Assembly (NCBI GenBank): GCA_910592005.1 | Contig: CAJVPP010000604.1 | Span: 1-29,031 of the forward strand | From: Funneliformis mosseae | Taxonomy: Eukaryota > Glomeromycota > Glomeromycetes > Glomerales > Glomeraceae | Length of the DNA stretch: 29,031 nt | Direction: 5' to 3' | Shown: one piece after another, positions 9,833-23,300 of the stretch | How positions within the stretch are numbered: the first letter of the stretch is position 1 | Layout of the letters: each line of letters begins with the position of its first letter | Translations under genes and position numbers: made by a program | The notes under the pieces: model-generated | What the model was told of the DNA's origin: nothing | Database searches by the model: none | Seen by the model: only the letters and a program-made list of their open reading frames with translations

Positions 9833-11809
9833 TCAAGAATAAAATTTGGAAAGACACCAAGTGCCAATTCCAAGAACTACGATACCAATTGATCCCTATT
9901 ATCCATAAATGAAGTCGATAAATTTTATTTAACAATGATTTCAAAAACCAATAAAATTAACTGAAAGTACCTTAATTAAGATGGATTTTTTAGACTTCTT
10001 GTTGGACTTTTTATCATCGAAAATCATACTTTCGATCGCACGTTCGTCGGTCATTTCGCCTTCTTTAACAGGCTCAGACTCCTGCTTCTTGTGGCGGCGC
10101 CACAATCCTCCTTGAGAAGAGCTTAATCGTCGGGATATTTCTTCTTCCACTCTCATCTCGAATTGTTCTTGTAAATTTTCTACTTCCTCTTTTAAAATCT
10201 TGTTGAGAGATTCAGCTTTCTTTAGTTGTTCCCGAAGAATGCTAAATTCGGAATCACTTTTCTTGGATGCTTCTTCGAAAGATTGTATGCGAGATAAGAG
10301 TGAAAGTTTCTCTTCATTTCGGTGTTCGAATGAATCTTCACCGGAACGAAGATCCTTAATAGTTTTCTTAGCATCGTTATATTTCTTCTGCGAAGCATGA
10401 AGCTCTTTTTCGGACTTATTGAGTTGATCACGAGTCTTGTCAAGAGTAAACTGGGTGTCTGATAGTTCCTTTGTAGCCTTTGTAAGTCGTTCCTCTAAAT
10501 CATCAAATTTACAAGATTTTGATTGAGCGTTAACTGTGCTTTGTAAGGCGTCCTCAAGAATGTGAATCTTCGATTCAGACACTCTGCACTTATCCTCAAG
10601 CTCAATCACTTTCTGATTTGACTCTTTACATTTTTGTTCGGAAGCCGTGCACGTTTGTTCCAACTCTCCGATTTTCTTTTCGGATGACGTGTATCTTTGT
10701 TCCAGATCAGTAACCCTATTCTCAGAAACAATGTATCTTTGTTTTAATTCAATAAAGTTTTTTTCGGAAACCATAAATTTTTCTTTATAATCCATTTTAG
10801 CAAATATCGCTTTATTTAACTCCACTTCTGTTTCCCTAAGTTTAATTCGTGCTTCCTCAAGCATGGCGCGAGATTCTTCATAGAATCGAAAATCTATTAC
10901 CTTGTCGGAAGGTGTCTATAACGATTTTTTTTTTTTTTTTTGAATCGTTAATTTTTTATTTAAGTAAATGATTAGATAATAAAAATTCTTTGATTTACCC
11001 GTTTGCTTCTTGCATCTACTGTATTATTTGCATCATTAAGCATGCTACCGATTTCTGCGAGATATTGCGACTCAGAGCGTGCATTTTCCAATTCAGCCTG
11101 AGAAAATAAATACACTTGGTTAACACAATATATAAAATCAAATAAATAAAAATGCTTTTAGAAGTATTACCTCCAACATTGCAAACAAAGAATTAACTCC
11201 ACGTCGCTTATTGTTCGTCTGAAGGTAAGATCAATGTTGTTGTTAAATAAATATATATATATATATATGTATTTATATAGAATAAATAAATTTGAAATCA
11301 CATACATGTCCATTCGTAATCTTGTGATGCTCCACTCCTGTAATGACAGGATCATAAATGTTACCTCCGGGTTGTGAGAGGCAAACCTTTGCAGCAACTT
11401 TACGGAATAACAATTTCTTGTCTTGCTCGTTAATGATGTCAACTCCAAATTCCAAATCGTCACCATGTCTGAGCTCGATAGGGTTACTCTCCTTACCCTC
11501 GGCACTTAACCTCTTGCCATTTATGAATGTGCCGTTACTGGATTTCAGGTCTTTAATGAAAACTTGATTATTATGATAATTGACTTCAGCATGGTTCCTG
11601 GATAATACCTTGCTGTCGAAATAGCCATTTGACTCTGTTGGTGTCGTTCCTTTGTTGGTCATACGACCAATTTTAATGCTACCACCTTCAACCAAAGTTA
11701 ATCGCTTTGGTTGGAAAGTATCGTTAATTGGCTCAAGGAACAATGTGATTACATTGGGTTGGTTTGGCCTTGAGCTTTGAATCCACGGATTTTCAATTGG
11801 GGAACCCAT
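9833..11809 (-). CDS. FHA domain, coiled-coil, tail-anchored protein (Far9/Far10/SLMAP-like)
   Basis: Five exons, joined by eye: 11,809-11,306, 11,218-11,171, 11,097-10,999, 10,915-9,971 and 9,895-9,833. Introns are 73-87 bp with GT...AG ends and all are in phase 0, giving 552 residues. An FHA domain (about 45-125) keeps the phosphopeptide-binding residues: G48-R49, S70-R-N-H73 and S91-N-G-T-F-I-N97. A long coiled coil spans about 190-490. The last exon encodes a short hydrophobic segment (IGIVVLGIGTWCL) and a six-residue end, a C-terminal membrane anchor. FHA plus coiled coil plus tail anchor is the layout of SLMAP in animals and of Far9/Vps64 and Far10 in yeast. These belong to the STRIPAK phosphatase-kinase complex on ER, nuclear-envelope or outer mitochondrial membranes. 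The family role is known; membership here is inferred from architecture. The start lies just upstream of the FHA domain and no earlier in-frame ATG was needed. Confidence 0.85.
10550..10780 (-). repeat. In-frame 42-bp (14-residue) repeats in the coiled coil
   Basis: Residues 263-339 of the FHA protein are built from a 14-residue unit with consensus RYxxSExxxxxLEQ. Four units follow directly (KFMVSEKNFIELKQ, RYIVSENRVTDLEQ, RYTSSEKKIGELEQ, TCTASEQKCKESNQ), then a half unit KVIELED and a last unit KCRVSESKIHILED. Fourteen residues are two heptads, so adding or losing a unit keeps the coiled-coil register. Confidence 0.8.
11247..11269. repeat. (TA)n microsatellite in an intron
   Basis: About ten TA dinucleotides lie within the first intron (11,219-11,305) of the FHA gene. 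Confidence 0.8.
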
Positions 11810-12585
11810 GTATTGTTTATATTCGAGAGAAGAGAGACTAAAATAAAATTAACAATAAACGGCAAATATACAAAGGTACATTACTACGTAAAATTATTCT
11901 CGGGTAACAATGGTTCTTTACACAACTAAGAGCTTATATTCTTTACACAACACAGAACGTTCTATCTTCTTCTCTTGAAATACCTTTATCTTTGCCTTTT
12001 ATCACATTTGATTTGCCTTACTTACGTTAAGAAATTTAAAGAAGGTATTTCTTCTTGGTTCAAAAAAGTTGGTTATGTTGGAAAACCTCGGAGGTAATTC
12101 GGAATACCAAATATACGAGCAAAAAAAAAAAACCCCCTGAAATCGTACAAACATATCACGTGATTTAAAAGCAACGTGCATATATCCAATATTTTAAAAG
12201 AAGGTTATTCTCGAAAGATTCGTAGAATTTTAGCTTAGTTATCAAGTGTTTCGGCTTATTTAACTGATCCGCTTGATTTCATACTTAAATGACCAAAATG
12301 ACTATGAAACATATCAAAAATACCTTTCACCGATTTAGAATGAAAAATGATTTTCGTTTATAATTAAATGAATTAAATGCATAGTGAAGTCGTGTTCGAA
12401 AATCTAATAATTACTGCGCAATATCTGAAAATTTTATTAATATTTGTACATATATATTTATATATTAATGAAATAAATTAGAGCTTTAACAAATTATTTT
12501 GTCTTCCCTTATTATTAATAATACACGTATGTAAAATTATATACCGTAGTTATATTCCAAATGAACCAATCTATGTCTATTCTAT
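11810..12585. promoter_or_regulatory. Intergenic region: FHA gene promoter and NIPA gene 3' flank
   Basis: This 776-bp gap separates two minus-strand genes. The half next to 11,809 should hold the FHA promoter and 5' UTR. The other half should hold the 3' UTR of the transporter gene. A palindromic CACGTG (E-box type, bound by bHLH factors such as Cbf1 or Pho4 in yeast) lies at 12,157-12,162. A C-run (AACCCCCTG, with the stress-element core CCCCT) is about 20 bases to its left. No TATA-like sequence stands out and no open frame is convincing. Confidence 0.45.
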
Positions 12586-14023
12586 CTATCTTTTACCCAG
12601 CAAAGATGATTTTTCATCATTCTCATCGTCACTCTGTTCAAATGTTAACATCCCTGCGGTGGATGAATTTTCTCCCAAAGAATAGTAATGATATGATTCA
12701 GAATTATTCATATCCATGCTCTCTGCGTATCTATTAAATTCTTCTTCTTCATAAAGTTCGGTTAATCCTTCAATATCACGTTCTAATAACATACTGTCAT
12801 CTTTCACCACTAATAATTCATCTTCTGGCGCCGTACTTCTTCGCCATGATAATACAAGCACACCACATATCAGGATACATATACCCAAGATGACAAGAAA
12901 TATTTGCCACCAATGTAAACGATTCCATTGATTATAATATACAAGTCCGTTAAATATCGTGGAAACATTATATGTGCAAAATGAAAGAGGAACTAAAATA
13001 ACCGTGTCACATAACCTCAGTCCCTTATTAAGGTAATAAAGCTGAAAATTTCAAATCGGAAAAAATATTACAAATAGTGCGTGAAGGAAAAAAAAACAAA
13101 ACGAGAAAATCAAAAGAAATGAAACAAATACCTGTAATAAAGCGGTAACGATCAATGCTATTACGATAAACCAACTAAATGGTTGATTAAATTGATTTTC
13201 GCAATTAAAAATAGATAAAAGTAATAATTCTACACCACTCTTGGCAAATAATAAACTTTGACCGGATATCATACCCCCAACACATCCATATGAAATCCCG
13301 AGAATCTTTTGAAAGTTTTTCACCGACCACCCAAACGTAATATCACGTTCCTTTCGAATCATTTGATTCAATGCATATTCACCAAATTTATTTGTGATTA
13401 AAAAAATCATAATCATGAACTCAATTATGGAAAAATATGTTATAAACGCCGGTCGCTTATAAAGTTCAATCAAATCTTCTAATGAATGATTTGGCTCATT
13501 GACAACACCGAAAAGTGCAATCATTACCGCTCCGATCAGAATAAAAAATGTCCCTATAATTGAATCGGGACATTATTGATAACAATTATTTCAAATTGAA
13601 GGAGAATCGATTTAGATCTAACAAACATTTAAGTGAGGACACAAACGCACCTATTATTGTCTGCCTAGTAAACACATCACCCAAAAGTAACTTTGCGAAT
13701 AATGCATTAAAGACCAAGGTCACGGCCCCTAAGGGAGCCAAAATAACTATTGGAAGATATCCGATTGAAAATACACTTCCAATTATATTTGAAATTATAT
13801 AAGTATCGAAACCTAAATGCCACAATGGTCGCTTACATGCAGATCGTCTAAGTTCCTTTGGGTGAACATTTTCGTTTAATACATGAGATTTGCGTTGTAT
13901 TGTTAAACCTAATGATTGGACAAATGAAGTTGATACTGCTATAGCAATACCGATAACAAAATTAAATTGCGGGTTATTCTCTCTTCCCATATTTCCTTCC
14001 TTATATTGTGAGCAGCCCACCAT
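12586..14023 (-). CDS. NIPA-like magnesium transporter
   Basis: Three exons: 14,023-13,651, 13,553-13,132 and 13,041-12,586. The introns are 97 bp (donor GTGCGT, phase 1) and 90 bp (phase 0), and the product is 416 residues. Nine hydrophobic segments fit the NIPA (DUF803, SLC57) family, a DMT-superfamily fold. The first is at about 20-42 (FVIGIAIAVSTSFVQSLGLT). Family-typical stretches follow: PLWHLGFDTY, YLPIVILAPLGAVTLVFNAL, TFFILIGAVMIALFG near the first splice junction, and a last membrane segment around WWQIFLVILGICILICG. NIPA proteins carry Mg2+ and other divalent cations across plasma or endosomal membranes; substrate here is inferred from the family. The cytosolic tail is acidic and holds two [DE]xxxL[LI] sorting signals (DDSMLL, EKSSLL), which would suit an endosomal or vacuolar location. 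A second ATG eleven codons in (MGREN) could also be the start. Confidence 0.88.
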
Positions 14024-14305
14024 GTTTGACTTGTAAGAGTGGAATGCGTGTCAAACGCAATCACTTTATTTATATACGTTGATCGAGATACACTGTGTAT
14101 ATTTAATTACTTTTTAAATGATATTCGGTTTATCGTTTCTGATTGGTTAGATCTTTTTTTTTTTTACTTTCGGATTAATACTTGATACGTGTGCATTGAT
14201 TGTCAATAAAATAATAATCAAATACTGAAATAAATAAAAATAAATATCTATTATCTTTTTTAAATTTAAAAATATCATAAACACTATCTACTGTACATCC
14301 CATAC
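14024..14305 (-). promoter_or_regulatory. Promoter of the NIPA-like gene (TATA and CCAAT)
   Basis: On the minus strand a clear TATA element (TATATAAAT, plus-strand 14,068-14,076) lies about 45 bases upstream of the transporter ATG. A CCAAT box (plus-strand ATTGG, 14,142-14,146) lies about 120 bases upstream. The spacing suits a short 5' UTR. The part nearest 14,305 should hold the 3' UTR of the lipid-transfer gene. Confidence 0.5.
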
Positions 14306-17300
14306 TTAATGCATTTGATTTGATTGATTTGATCTAGTTTCATCATACAATTTACCCAATAATAATCTACCTTTTCCCTCAATATCTTCGTTTACGGCAG
14401 AAGTCGGAGTAGGTTTTGCGCTAGAAATATGTGGCGTTCCACCAATTTCTTTATGTATATAATAATTCGTAAGAGGGATATGTCTTGTTAAAGAATCCCT
14501 CTTTTCGTGTTTCATTGACCTATTAAATAAAGTAAATATGATATATCAAGAAAAGTTGAAAAAGATTCTATTATTACAGTTTAAAATTAGATTGTACTTA
14601 CTTTATACCTCTCGTTTTCTTTTGACTTTCTTGACTTTCGTAACTAAGAATTGAAACTTTGTCTGATCCTTCGTCATCATGCTCATTTTCAACATTTTCA
14701 CCATCCATCATCGAAGTAACGTTAGCTGCAGCCACAACTGTTGCCAATGCTGCTAATGAAGGAACGGCAATTTCTTTGGATTCATTGGAAATAGTGGGTT
14801 CTGCTGTGATTGGTCGAACACGTTTCTGCGTAATGAATTTTTGATTAATCAATGAACCAGTATGTGCCAGAATGGTACGAATAATGTCTAATAATATATT
14901 ATGTCAATGTTAATAACTTAATTATGATGCATATGGTTTAAAAAGCATGATTTCATTTACCTTTTTTAAATTGCTCCAAAAAGTCTAACCACGACCATGT
15001 TTTGTTTTGATACTCCAGAGTTGGCATTTTGAAAACAAAATCATAAAGATCTTCCAAATTCTTTTCTTTTACGCCCTATAAAATCAATAAATTTATTTGA
15101 TTGTGTACTTTATTGCTAAATTTACGAAGCAATCTTAAGTAAAAACAACTTACTTGATAACTAAAATTATGTGTTACACCAGGAACCTTTATATATATAA
15201 ATGTTCTGTTTTGGGAAGCTCTTGTTTTCATCAACTCCAACTCCGATGAATATTCCGTATGATCTCCTGTCGTTGTCTTTGATAATTGCTTTTTACCAAC
15301 AGTTGTGGGATTATTCGTAATTAAAGCTCCGTCGTCAGAGAAAGAAACCACATCAGATTCGCTAGATGTTTCTTGAGTTTCGGTACTAGAACTATCATTA
15401 GATAAATCTGTTATTTTCTTTGATACCTTTACTATTTGTTCAGAACCTATAGATCCTCTCTTTTGTTCTATAGGAGTATTACCAACTTGTGCGAATTCAT
15501 TTGCCTTGACATTATTTTGTTTTATTACGTATTCACTCCTTTTCTCCGGAAATATGTACATCATGATAAGTTTTCCAATATCATATTGCATCTGGAATTT
15601 AAGAGGAAACATATTTATTTCAAAATGTTCAACCATTGCAATACCGGCAACAGGTTCTAATTCTTCCCAATGAACCCGAATCATCTTATTACGACGAAAA
15701 TCCACGGGACGATTATCTATTATATATGGTGATATTAATTCTTTAAATGTAGGAGATGGAAGCTTGTTCATTACAACGACATGATCTATCTCTAAAGTGT
15801 TTGTACTACTATTCTCTTCTTTTGTCATCCATTCAAAATGCGCATTTGCTAATTTCCACTCACAAATTGGTTTTCTGTTATTCTCTTGCATAGTCCAAGC
15901 TACTTTATCTGCTGTCGCTATGAGTTTAAATGCAACTTTACAATCCGCATCACGTTTCTTCTCTTGTGAAGCGGTAATAGCTTCCATTAAAAGGTATAAT
16001 TCTTCTTGTGAATTTATTAATTCTATCTCCACTGCCCGAAGTTCCTTCATGCCTTCTTCATCTAATTCTATTGAATGTAACTCATATTGAAGCCTTAAAT
16101 CATCCAATTGTCGAATTTTTTCTTGTAAAGATGATACTCTTTCGGCCGCACCCTCAAGATCATCCAAATCCGCTGCAAGTAAAATGGCCTGTAACCTTTC
16201 GGAACGTTCCTTTTGCGCTGGTTCACGATACATAAATAAATCTGTAACAACATCAAAAAATATACAATATTGATCGGAAGTTGCTGAGATTTTAAGATTT
16301 GGAACATTAATATGAAAGGAGTCCATCCTTTTATCAAATTCTACTTTCTTAGAACTGTCAACTTCTAATATATTTGACTCCTGTTCGTTGATGTCATTGT
16401 TACTTTCATTATTCTGATCATCATTTTTGATGTCACTTCCTTTTATACGTAAATTGTTAAATTTGTCATATTGTGCTGTGGCAGAAGTTCGTTTAACCAG
16501 TTGCTCAAATGGTAAAGCATTGTTTTTTGTGTTGCTAATTAACACCTCCACAGGAACCCAAACGGGCCAATTGTCTTGCCCCTTGGCACCATAATTGTTT
16601 GCCGTTAAAATCTTTGAATAATAATCGTTCTTGAAATCTTCCTTGGTGCTTGTAAAAAGTTGAGCATTGTCTAAACCAAAGAACATTCTTGTTTTCACAA
16701 CTTCATTAATCAGGTCACCTTTAGACCAATCTTCTACGATTGAAAAGGTTTTGAGTTGAGCTCTTTCTATACACATTATAATACTGGAATCTGGATTTTT
16801 TTCACATTGTAAATTAATTTGAGGATTAATAAATTGAACTATAAAATCATTTCGTAACGAATAGCCTTCAGGAATTTCATCATGTAGATCTTTTGATTGT
16901 CCTTGATCACCTGTACCCTCTTCTACAAGAATTTCATTAGGCACAATAAAGCTTGTACTTTGCTCTCCAACCAACTTCCTCAACATTTCAGCCGCCATTT
17001 GTGCATCAAAATCATAATTGTTTAACCCAGCGGAAGACATTGAATCACTTTCTTTCCTTAGAGAATGTTCGTAGGCTTCTTTTTCTTTCTGTTGCTGAAT
17101 CTTCTTTTGCAAATCTCTTATAAACTTGACTGCACTCATTGACATATAATATGTTAATCCTTGATGTTGTTCCACGAGATTCAAAAATTTATACATCAAG
17201 TTACGTAATGAATTATTCCATAACCCTTCAGCATTGTGGATAATAAATCGATGACCAAAATGTCCATGAGTATCAGCCCATAAAGGAGAATTAAAACTAG

Positions 17301-20300
17301 GCTTTTTCTCATTATCAACCTGTTCATCATCACTTTTCACATCTACATATTTTGGATCCGGTTTATTTAGTTGTTCTTCTAAATCATTTAAATATTCTTG
17401 AATGAAATTTCTTTTTTGTGATAACGTGGCAGTGGTGTTTTGTATAGATTGTGACTAACCAATAAAAAAAAAAAAATTATTTGAAATGAATAATGAAATC
17501 TTAACTCATATATAAAATATAATAATAAAAAGCTACCATATTTTGTAGATGTAGGTTTGGACTTTTGGAATCTGCGGTAATCCTCTCTTCAATGTTGCTT
17601 AGTATCTTAGTCTGCTGACTTATCTCCTGATTTAATCGATTTAACCTTTCGGTTAGGAAATCAATTTGAACTTTAACAGTATCTAATAAAATAAACGCAT
17701 TAATATCATGATCTTTTCAATAAAATGGGAGGAAGATTTTATTGAAGGCTTACCTCGACCCTGCCCCATCACACATACATGAGTCCCTTGGTCCGTTTTC
17801 TTATCTTCATATGTATCATTTTCATTCGGACTTTTAAAATACATCATTTGCGGGCTTCTCATCAAAGGTAATACCCTGACACCAGTTTTAACGTCCGGTA
17901 GCATCCAATCCAATTCAATGTAATCATTCACATCAACCCACTCTTCATCTTCAACATGTAATGCCATAAAATCTTCATCTTTCCCCAATAACATATCTCT
18001 CTCATCCTTTTCATGTTCATCTGAAAAGTTCGAAAATATATTTTCTCCAATATATCGGACAGCAATTCCTCTTAAATCCAAATTTTTCAAATCCACCTCA
18101 GCTTCATGTAGGATGATATCTCTAGCTTTAACTTCCTGCCCTTCCACCTCAATAATTTTCTCTTTGCTGCGGAGGTGCATATCAAATTTGAAATTTTCAA
18201 TCTTGCCCTTAATGCCTACCATGTGTGTTCTTCCGTCTAAGGGATCTTCAAAAGCATCTTCCCTGTAAAAATAACTAAGGAACAATGGCCCTACACAGAT
18301 TTTAATTTTTATAGTTCCAAGATATTTTCCAAGTTTTGGAGAGGGAGGTTCTAGAGAAGGAAATAGAGCTCCTTGTCGAATAGGAATAGTCATTGCTGGT
18401 TCAAAAAGAAATGCCCATGATAATACATGTTGAAGCGATTTCGGACTTAATTGTATAGAATTTTGTAAATCCTTTTTATCGTGATGATAATCATCAGAAT
18501 TTTTCAAATTTATGGGACATGAAACGCTGACTGAAAGATGAACAAAGTCCGATCGGAAACCCTTAAAGGAATCATATACCTAAATAAAAATTGATCGAGC
18601 GTTAAAGATAAATAAATAAATAAATTAATAACAATTAATAACAATGATGTAAATTAAAAAGTCATTACCTGCCCTTTCGGCGCAATTGCATATTCAGGTA
18701 TTCTTGTAATAATTTCATAATGTGGTATGAAATCTATTAACCGACATTTGCGTTGTCCTTTACAAACTGGACATGACTTATTGCAGAGTCTTTGGAAATG
18801 AACTCCCATACCGTATCTCACACCTCCACAAAGTTTCATTACTCGCTTCAAATAGTTATCAAACAACGCTTCAGATTCTACCGTATTTGATGAATTCTGA
18901 GTTCGAATTGTACTGGTCTCCGAATCTTTAATACTCTCGTTTTGAAGTTTGGCTTCCAATCCTGTATTATTTGCGGATAAGCTACCATCAGAGACGACAG
19001 AAGCTAAATTAGGAATAGCACACGTGAATTCTTGACTATCGACTTGAAGTACTTCATTTTGATCATTCGCATAACCTAATCGAATTTCGACGTTTTTGCT
19101 CCAACATAAGACGAAACCAACCCCATATCCAGTCACTAAATATGGATCACGAGAACCTTTTGAGTAAAATTGCACGTCTCCAGTGCCTTTGAATTCCATT
19201 GATATTTTAACATGCATCATGATTCTCATTTTATCCCAAAATCCAATAGCCTCTGAAGGGTCAGGATTAGGCTTAGTAAAACTTTCGAATACCTTTGCAA
19301 AATGCTGAACCGCTGGCTGCATAGAAACACCCCATGAAAAAACCGTTGGTCGTGAGGAATTAATCTTTACATGGAGATCCGAATATATTTTCACGGGCGA
19401 GACAGTTCTTGGAACTTTGATTGTATATGCACTATCATCACCTTGCGGTGTCACAATAACAACTGAGGCCTTCCTTATCGCTTCCATACCCTTTAGTTCT
19501 TCCCCAACCACCAAATCTCCTTTTAGAAAGAAAGAATATGGATTCTTTCCATGATAATTATCTGTAGAAGGAATATGAGCTAAGGGAAGTGGATAATCAC
19601 GAATTTCAACCCACGCTTCTTTTAGTTTAGCACTCAGATGCATAGGAACCAATAGTGCAAATTTTGTATCCAATGGTAAGCCCTTTCCTATCTCGTACAT
19701 ATATTGTGGCAAATCTTCCATTGGAAAGGAAGGCGTTGAAAGTGTCAAAGCAAACTTTATTATAGTAACATTAAACAAAGAGGGAAACTTTGAAGGTTCG
19801 GTCGTTCGAATGGGTAGGGATTCCACTTGAGAAACCTTGCCCATTTGTTGCGATTTTACACGTGATGGGTCGGCGGCCTTTACACATTTAATCCAGCTTC
19901 TTGAGTTATATTCTTTTAATGCTTCACACGCTGCATCAATGCTCAAATTCGCGCGTGGAGATGGTTGATGACGAAAATTGCCGGCGCGCGTTTTTTCTTC
20001 TTGTCCGAGTAGCAACCCGCCGCCATTTTCTTTTTGTGATTGTTCTCCATTGTTTTTTGACTGTGCAGCATCTTCTCTAATTGCTTCGGCTTTTGCCTCA
20101 AAAGCAGCATCTCTTCCTAACCTAGCCTTTTGTTCTAGACAACCAACTTTCCATATCAGAGATAATTTTGCCTCGAATGGATCATCTTCTAAACGGAAAG
20201 TTACCAATCCGACTTTAAGTTGTATTGTGGGTAAAAGCTTTGCCCCCTCTTCCTCTGGTCCTAAGGGTAAACAGGATTCCTCACCAGCAAAGATACGTTC

Positions 20301-23300
20301 GGTTAAATGTTTCACAGCTTTGGCCGTATTAGCAATATTTTCAATAACATCAGCAAGGACGAATTTATGAGGTATACGGACATGGATCAAATCGGATTGA
20401 ATACGTATCATCTTGTCCAATTCCTTTTCATTCGAACTATTTTTAGCCTTTTCATATTTTGTATCATCGTCCAAAAGAAGAATTTTTGTATTCTCGACTC
20501 TGCCTATTTCATCCCATAGCCCTTCTTCCACTAGACTTGTGCCAAAAACACGTAATTTTTTAATTCTCACTCCATGATCCGAAGGAGGAACGAATTTATA
20601 ACTTATCCCATCCACTCGCGCAAAAACCTTGGTATCTTCCGGAAGGTCAATCGACACATTAATATGATTCACCGTGACATTCAAATCAATTTTTGCCGAT
20701 ATTTCACGCTGCGAATCGGAAGGTGTAGGTACGGATCTCTTCACATTCTTCTCATTATCAGAGAACTTTGGTAATAATCGGACGATATTAATAACACCGA
20801 CTAAGCAACAATAATGATAGAGTAATGAATATTTCACATGAACTTCTTGAACTTTTACCATGGGGTTGATAACTAATTCATAATCATTTTGTAGGTATTT
20901 AAATGATAGGGTACTCTGAAGTTCTATATCTGGTATGTTCAACAATGGAATTGTATTCTTAAACAATTCTTTGTCCCAAATGGCTAAAATCGGTATCAAC
21001 TTTATTCCTCTAACAAATCCTCGAAGAATACCTCCAGTGTCATGTTGAACTTCATCACTATCTTCTATGGATAATCCAAACCCTTTATAACGTGCAATAG
21101 GGTCAATCGTTGCTCTTGCCCCCCTATAATCAAATACAATATCCTGTAACCTAAAATCTATTCCCCTTGATGTTGATGAATTAACAAATGAGTCTACCCC
21201 GGCAATTTTCACACTTATTGCGGTAAAAGTGACATAACAAAGAAGTACTTCTAGATAAATTAATAAAGCTTTTTCGCTTTGATCTGGTGATTTTTCAATT
21301 ATTAACGGTTCAGAAACCTCACGTTTTTCAGGTTTAAGCCTTGTTGTGACATCGATGAGTTGTTTTAACAAATCAAATGTCGATTTGTCACATAAGCTAA
21401 CTTCAAGCCGATCAACTATCCAACTGACGTCCACTTGAATCGTTTCTGTTTCTAAAGATGTAGTGAAAGCGGTATCATCTTCCTTATTATTGAATGAAAT
21501 CGTAGTTCCCAACGCAGAAGTCGCTAAATTAAATTCTAAAGAATTATTAAAAAATAAATCATATTCCAAAGTATATAATTTCATCTTATGAGTTTTTAAA
21601 CTTGCAACTAAATTATATACTAAGGAGAAATTAGGTTGAGTCCAACTTCGAGTATATCTTCTTGACAATACACGTTGATGTTGAACTTGTGTTAAATCAT
21701 TCAATTCCGTATAGTCACCATTGACATCGAACGATATATCCTGAAATCCAAAGGAAATCTGTGAAAATTCACCAGTTCGCGTAGAAGATGGAATTCTTGT
21801 AATTTTAACAAGTGGATTAACTATAGAACAAGTAGCGACTAATTTTGGTATACCAGTCATCGTCTGGCTTGGTTCTTTAAGCTTGGGTGATCGTTGAGTT
21901 GATGAATGCTTTCCTCCAAGATCAAGATGTTTTAGTGAATCGATGACGTTTATAATAACATCAAGGTGTTTAAAATTCACGGATATTTCGGGAGAACGAA
22001 CCTCGAATGTCCCGTCAAATGATAAAGAATTTGGATCATAATCAGCAACTGTAACGAGAGGTTTAGATATTAACATTTTGCTCTCGACCTTATCCACTTG
22101 AATCATTCGAGAAGCAATATGATTTTTATCTACAAGATCACCATAAATATCATCTATAGAAAAGCCCATTTTCAATTTTATAGGTTTAGGAATTTCTTCA
22201 AGAAAAAGTATTGATCCCCGATGATTATTAATTGAATGGATATCATCTTGTTTGAGTGAAATAGAGAGTCCTTGAAATGACAATTGGGCAAATAAAGGAA
22301 ATTCATGAGATTTGCTATGATCCAATCCTGAAAACTCATATTTAATATCAATTAGATCAACCTTAAACTTCACACTTCCAAGGAATTCAACAGGAGTCTT
22401 CTTTCTACGAGAAAGTCTCATTTTTCTAGCTAATGAAGAATCCAATAAATTAGCCATCATATAACTTCGTGATCTATTTGATGGTGACGAAGGTTGGGTA
22501 TTTAAGGATTCAACTGGTCCCCTTATTACTTTGTTTGGAAGTTTTGATTGAATAATTTTAACCAAACGAAGTATGGAATCAACACCAATATTTATTCGAT
22601 TTAAGTAAACATCAAAATCCGAAGATATTAGTGAAGTACAGGCGGGAGAAAGATGTAAAGATAAAGTAATAAAGGTTGGATGAAGTAAAGAGATAGCAGG
22701 AAGTATATTCGGAAGGTTTTGAATTATACTACTACTATTATTTGGTTTATTAACAGATTCAATATCACGAATTGATAATGATGAAAACGAGAAGGAGAAG
22801 TTGAGAATTTTTTTAGAGAATACGTGATGATGATTTCGACCAACGTCAGCAAGCAAATCCATTCCCAAAGTACACTCATCAATTTGGAATAGTCCTAAAT
22901 CTTCAACTAATAGCTTGACATTAGTAACATCTATATCAAAAAAATTTGCAATTCCTGACAAGAAGAATTGTAATGGAATTGAAGAAATTTTCCCCATAAT
23001 ATATTTAACAACCCAAACGGAAGACCACCAAGCTTTTTGAGGTACGGTAGCGATTAAACTATGATGCTTTGCACACACTCTTTTTCTTTGTGTAGTTTGT
23101 AAAAATATTTTTATTGAAGAAAAGTTAAAATAAGCACCGTCAATAATAAGGGTAAGCCATGTTTTACGACTTGCATTTGGTCTTCTAATTTGTAAATGAA
23201 CTTTATTTACAGAAATTTTAAAAGAATGTTGAGTTTGTTGTGGACCAGAAATCTTCCCACTGTAAGATAGGTTGGCAATTGATAAAAAACCTATTGATCC

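Noticed and set aside
10200..10443. Open frames on both strands inside the FHA gene's fourth exon
   Set aside because: They overlap a long, clearly coding coiled-coil exon in other frames and show no family features.
11167..11505. 112-codon minus-strand frame overlapping the FHA domain exon
   Set aside because: It is another frame of a well-supported FHA exon and runs through an intron with a (TA)n repeat.
15436..16337. Several short open frames within exon 4 of the lipid-transfer gene
   Set aside because: They are shadows of a continuous 767-codon exon with family motifs.
19978..20774. Plus-strand open frames of 66-130 codons opposite FMP27 exon 1
   Set aside because: They are antisense shadows of the coding exon; no splice or family evidence supports them.
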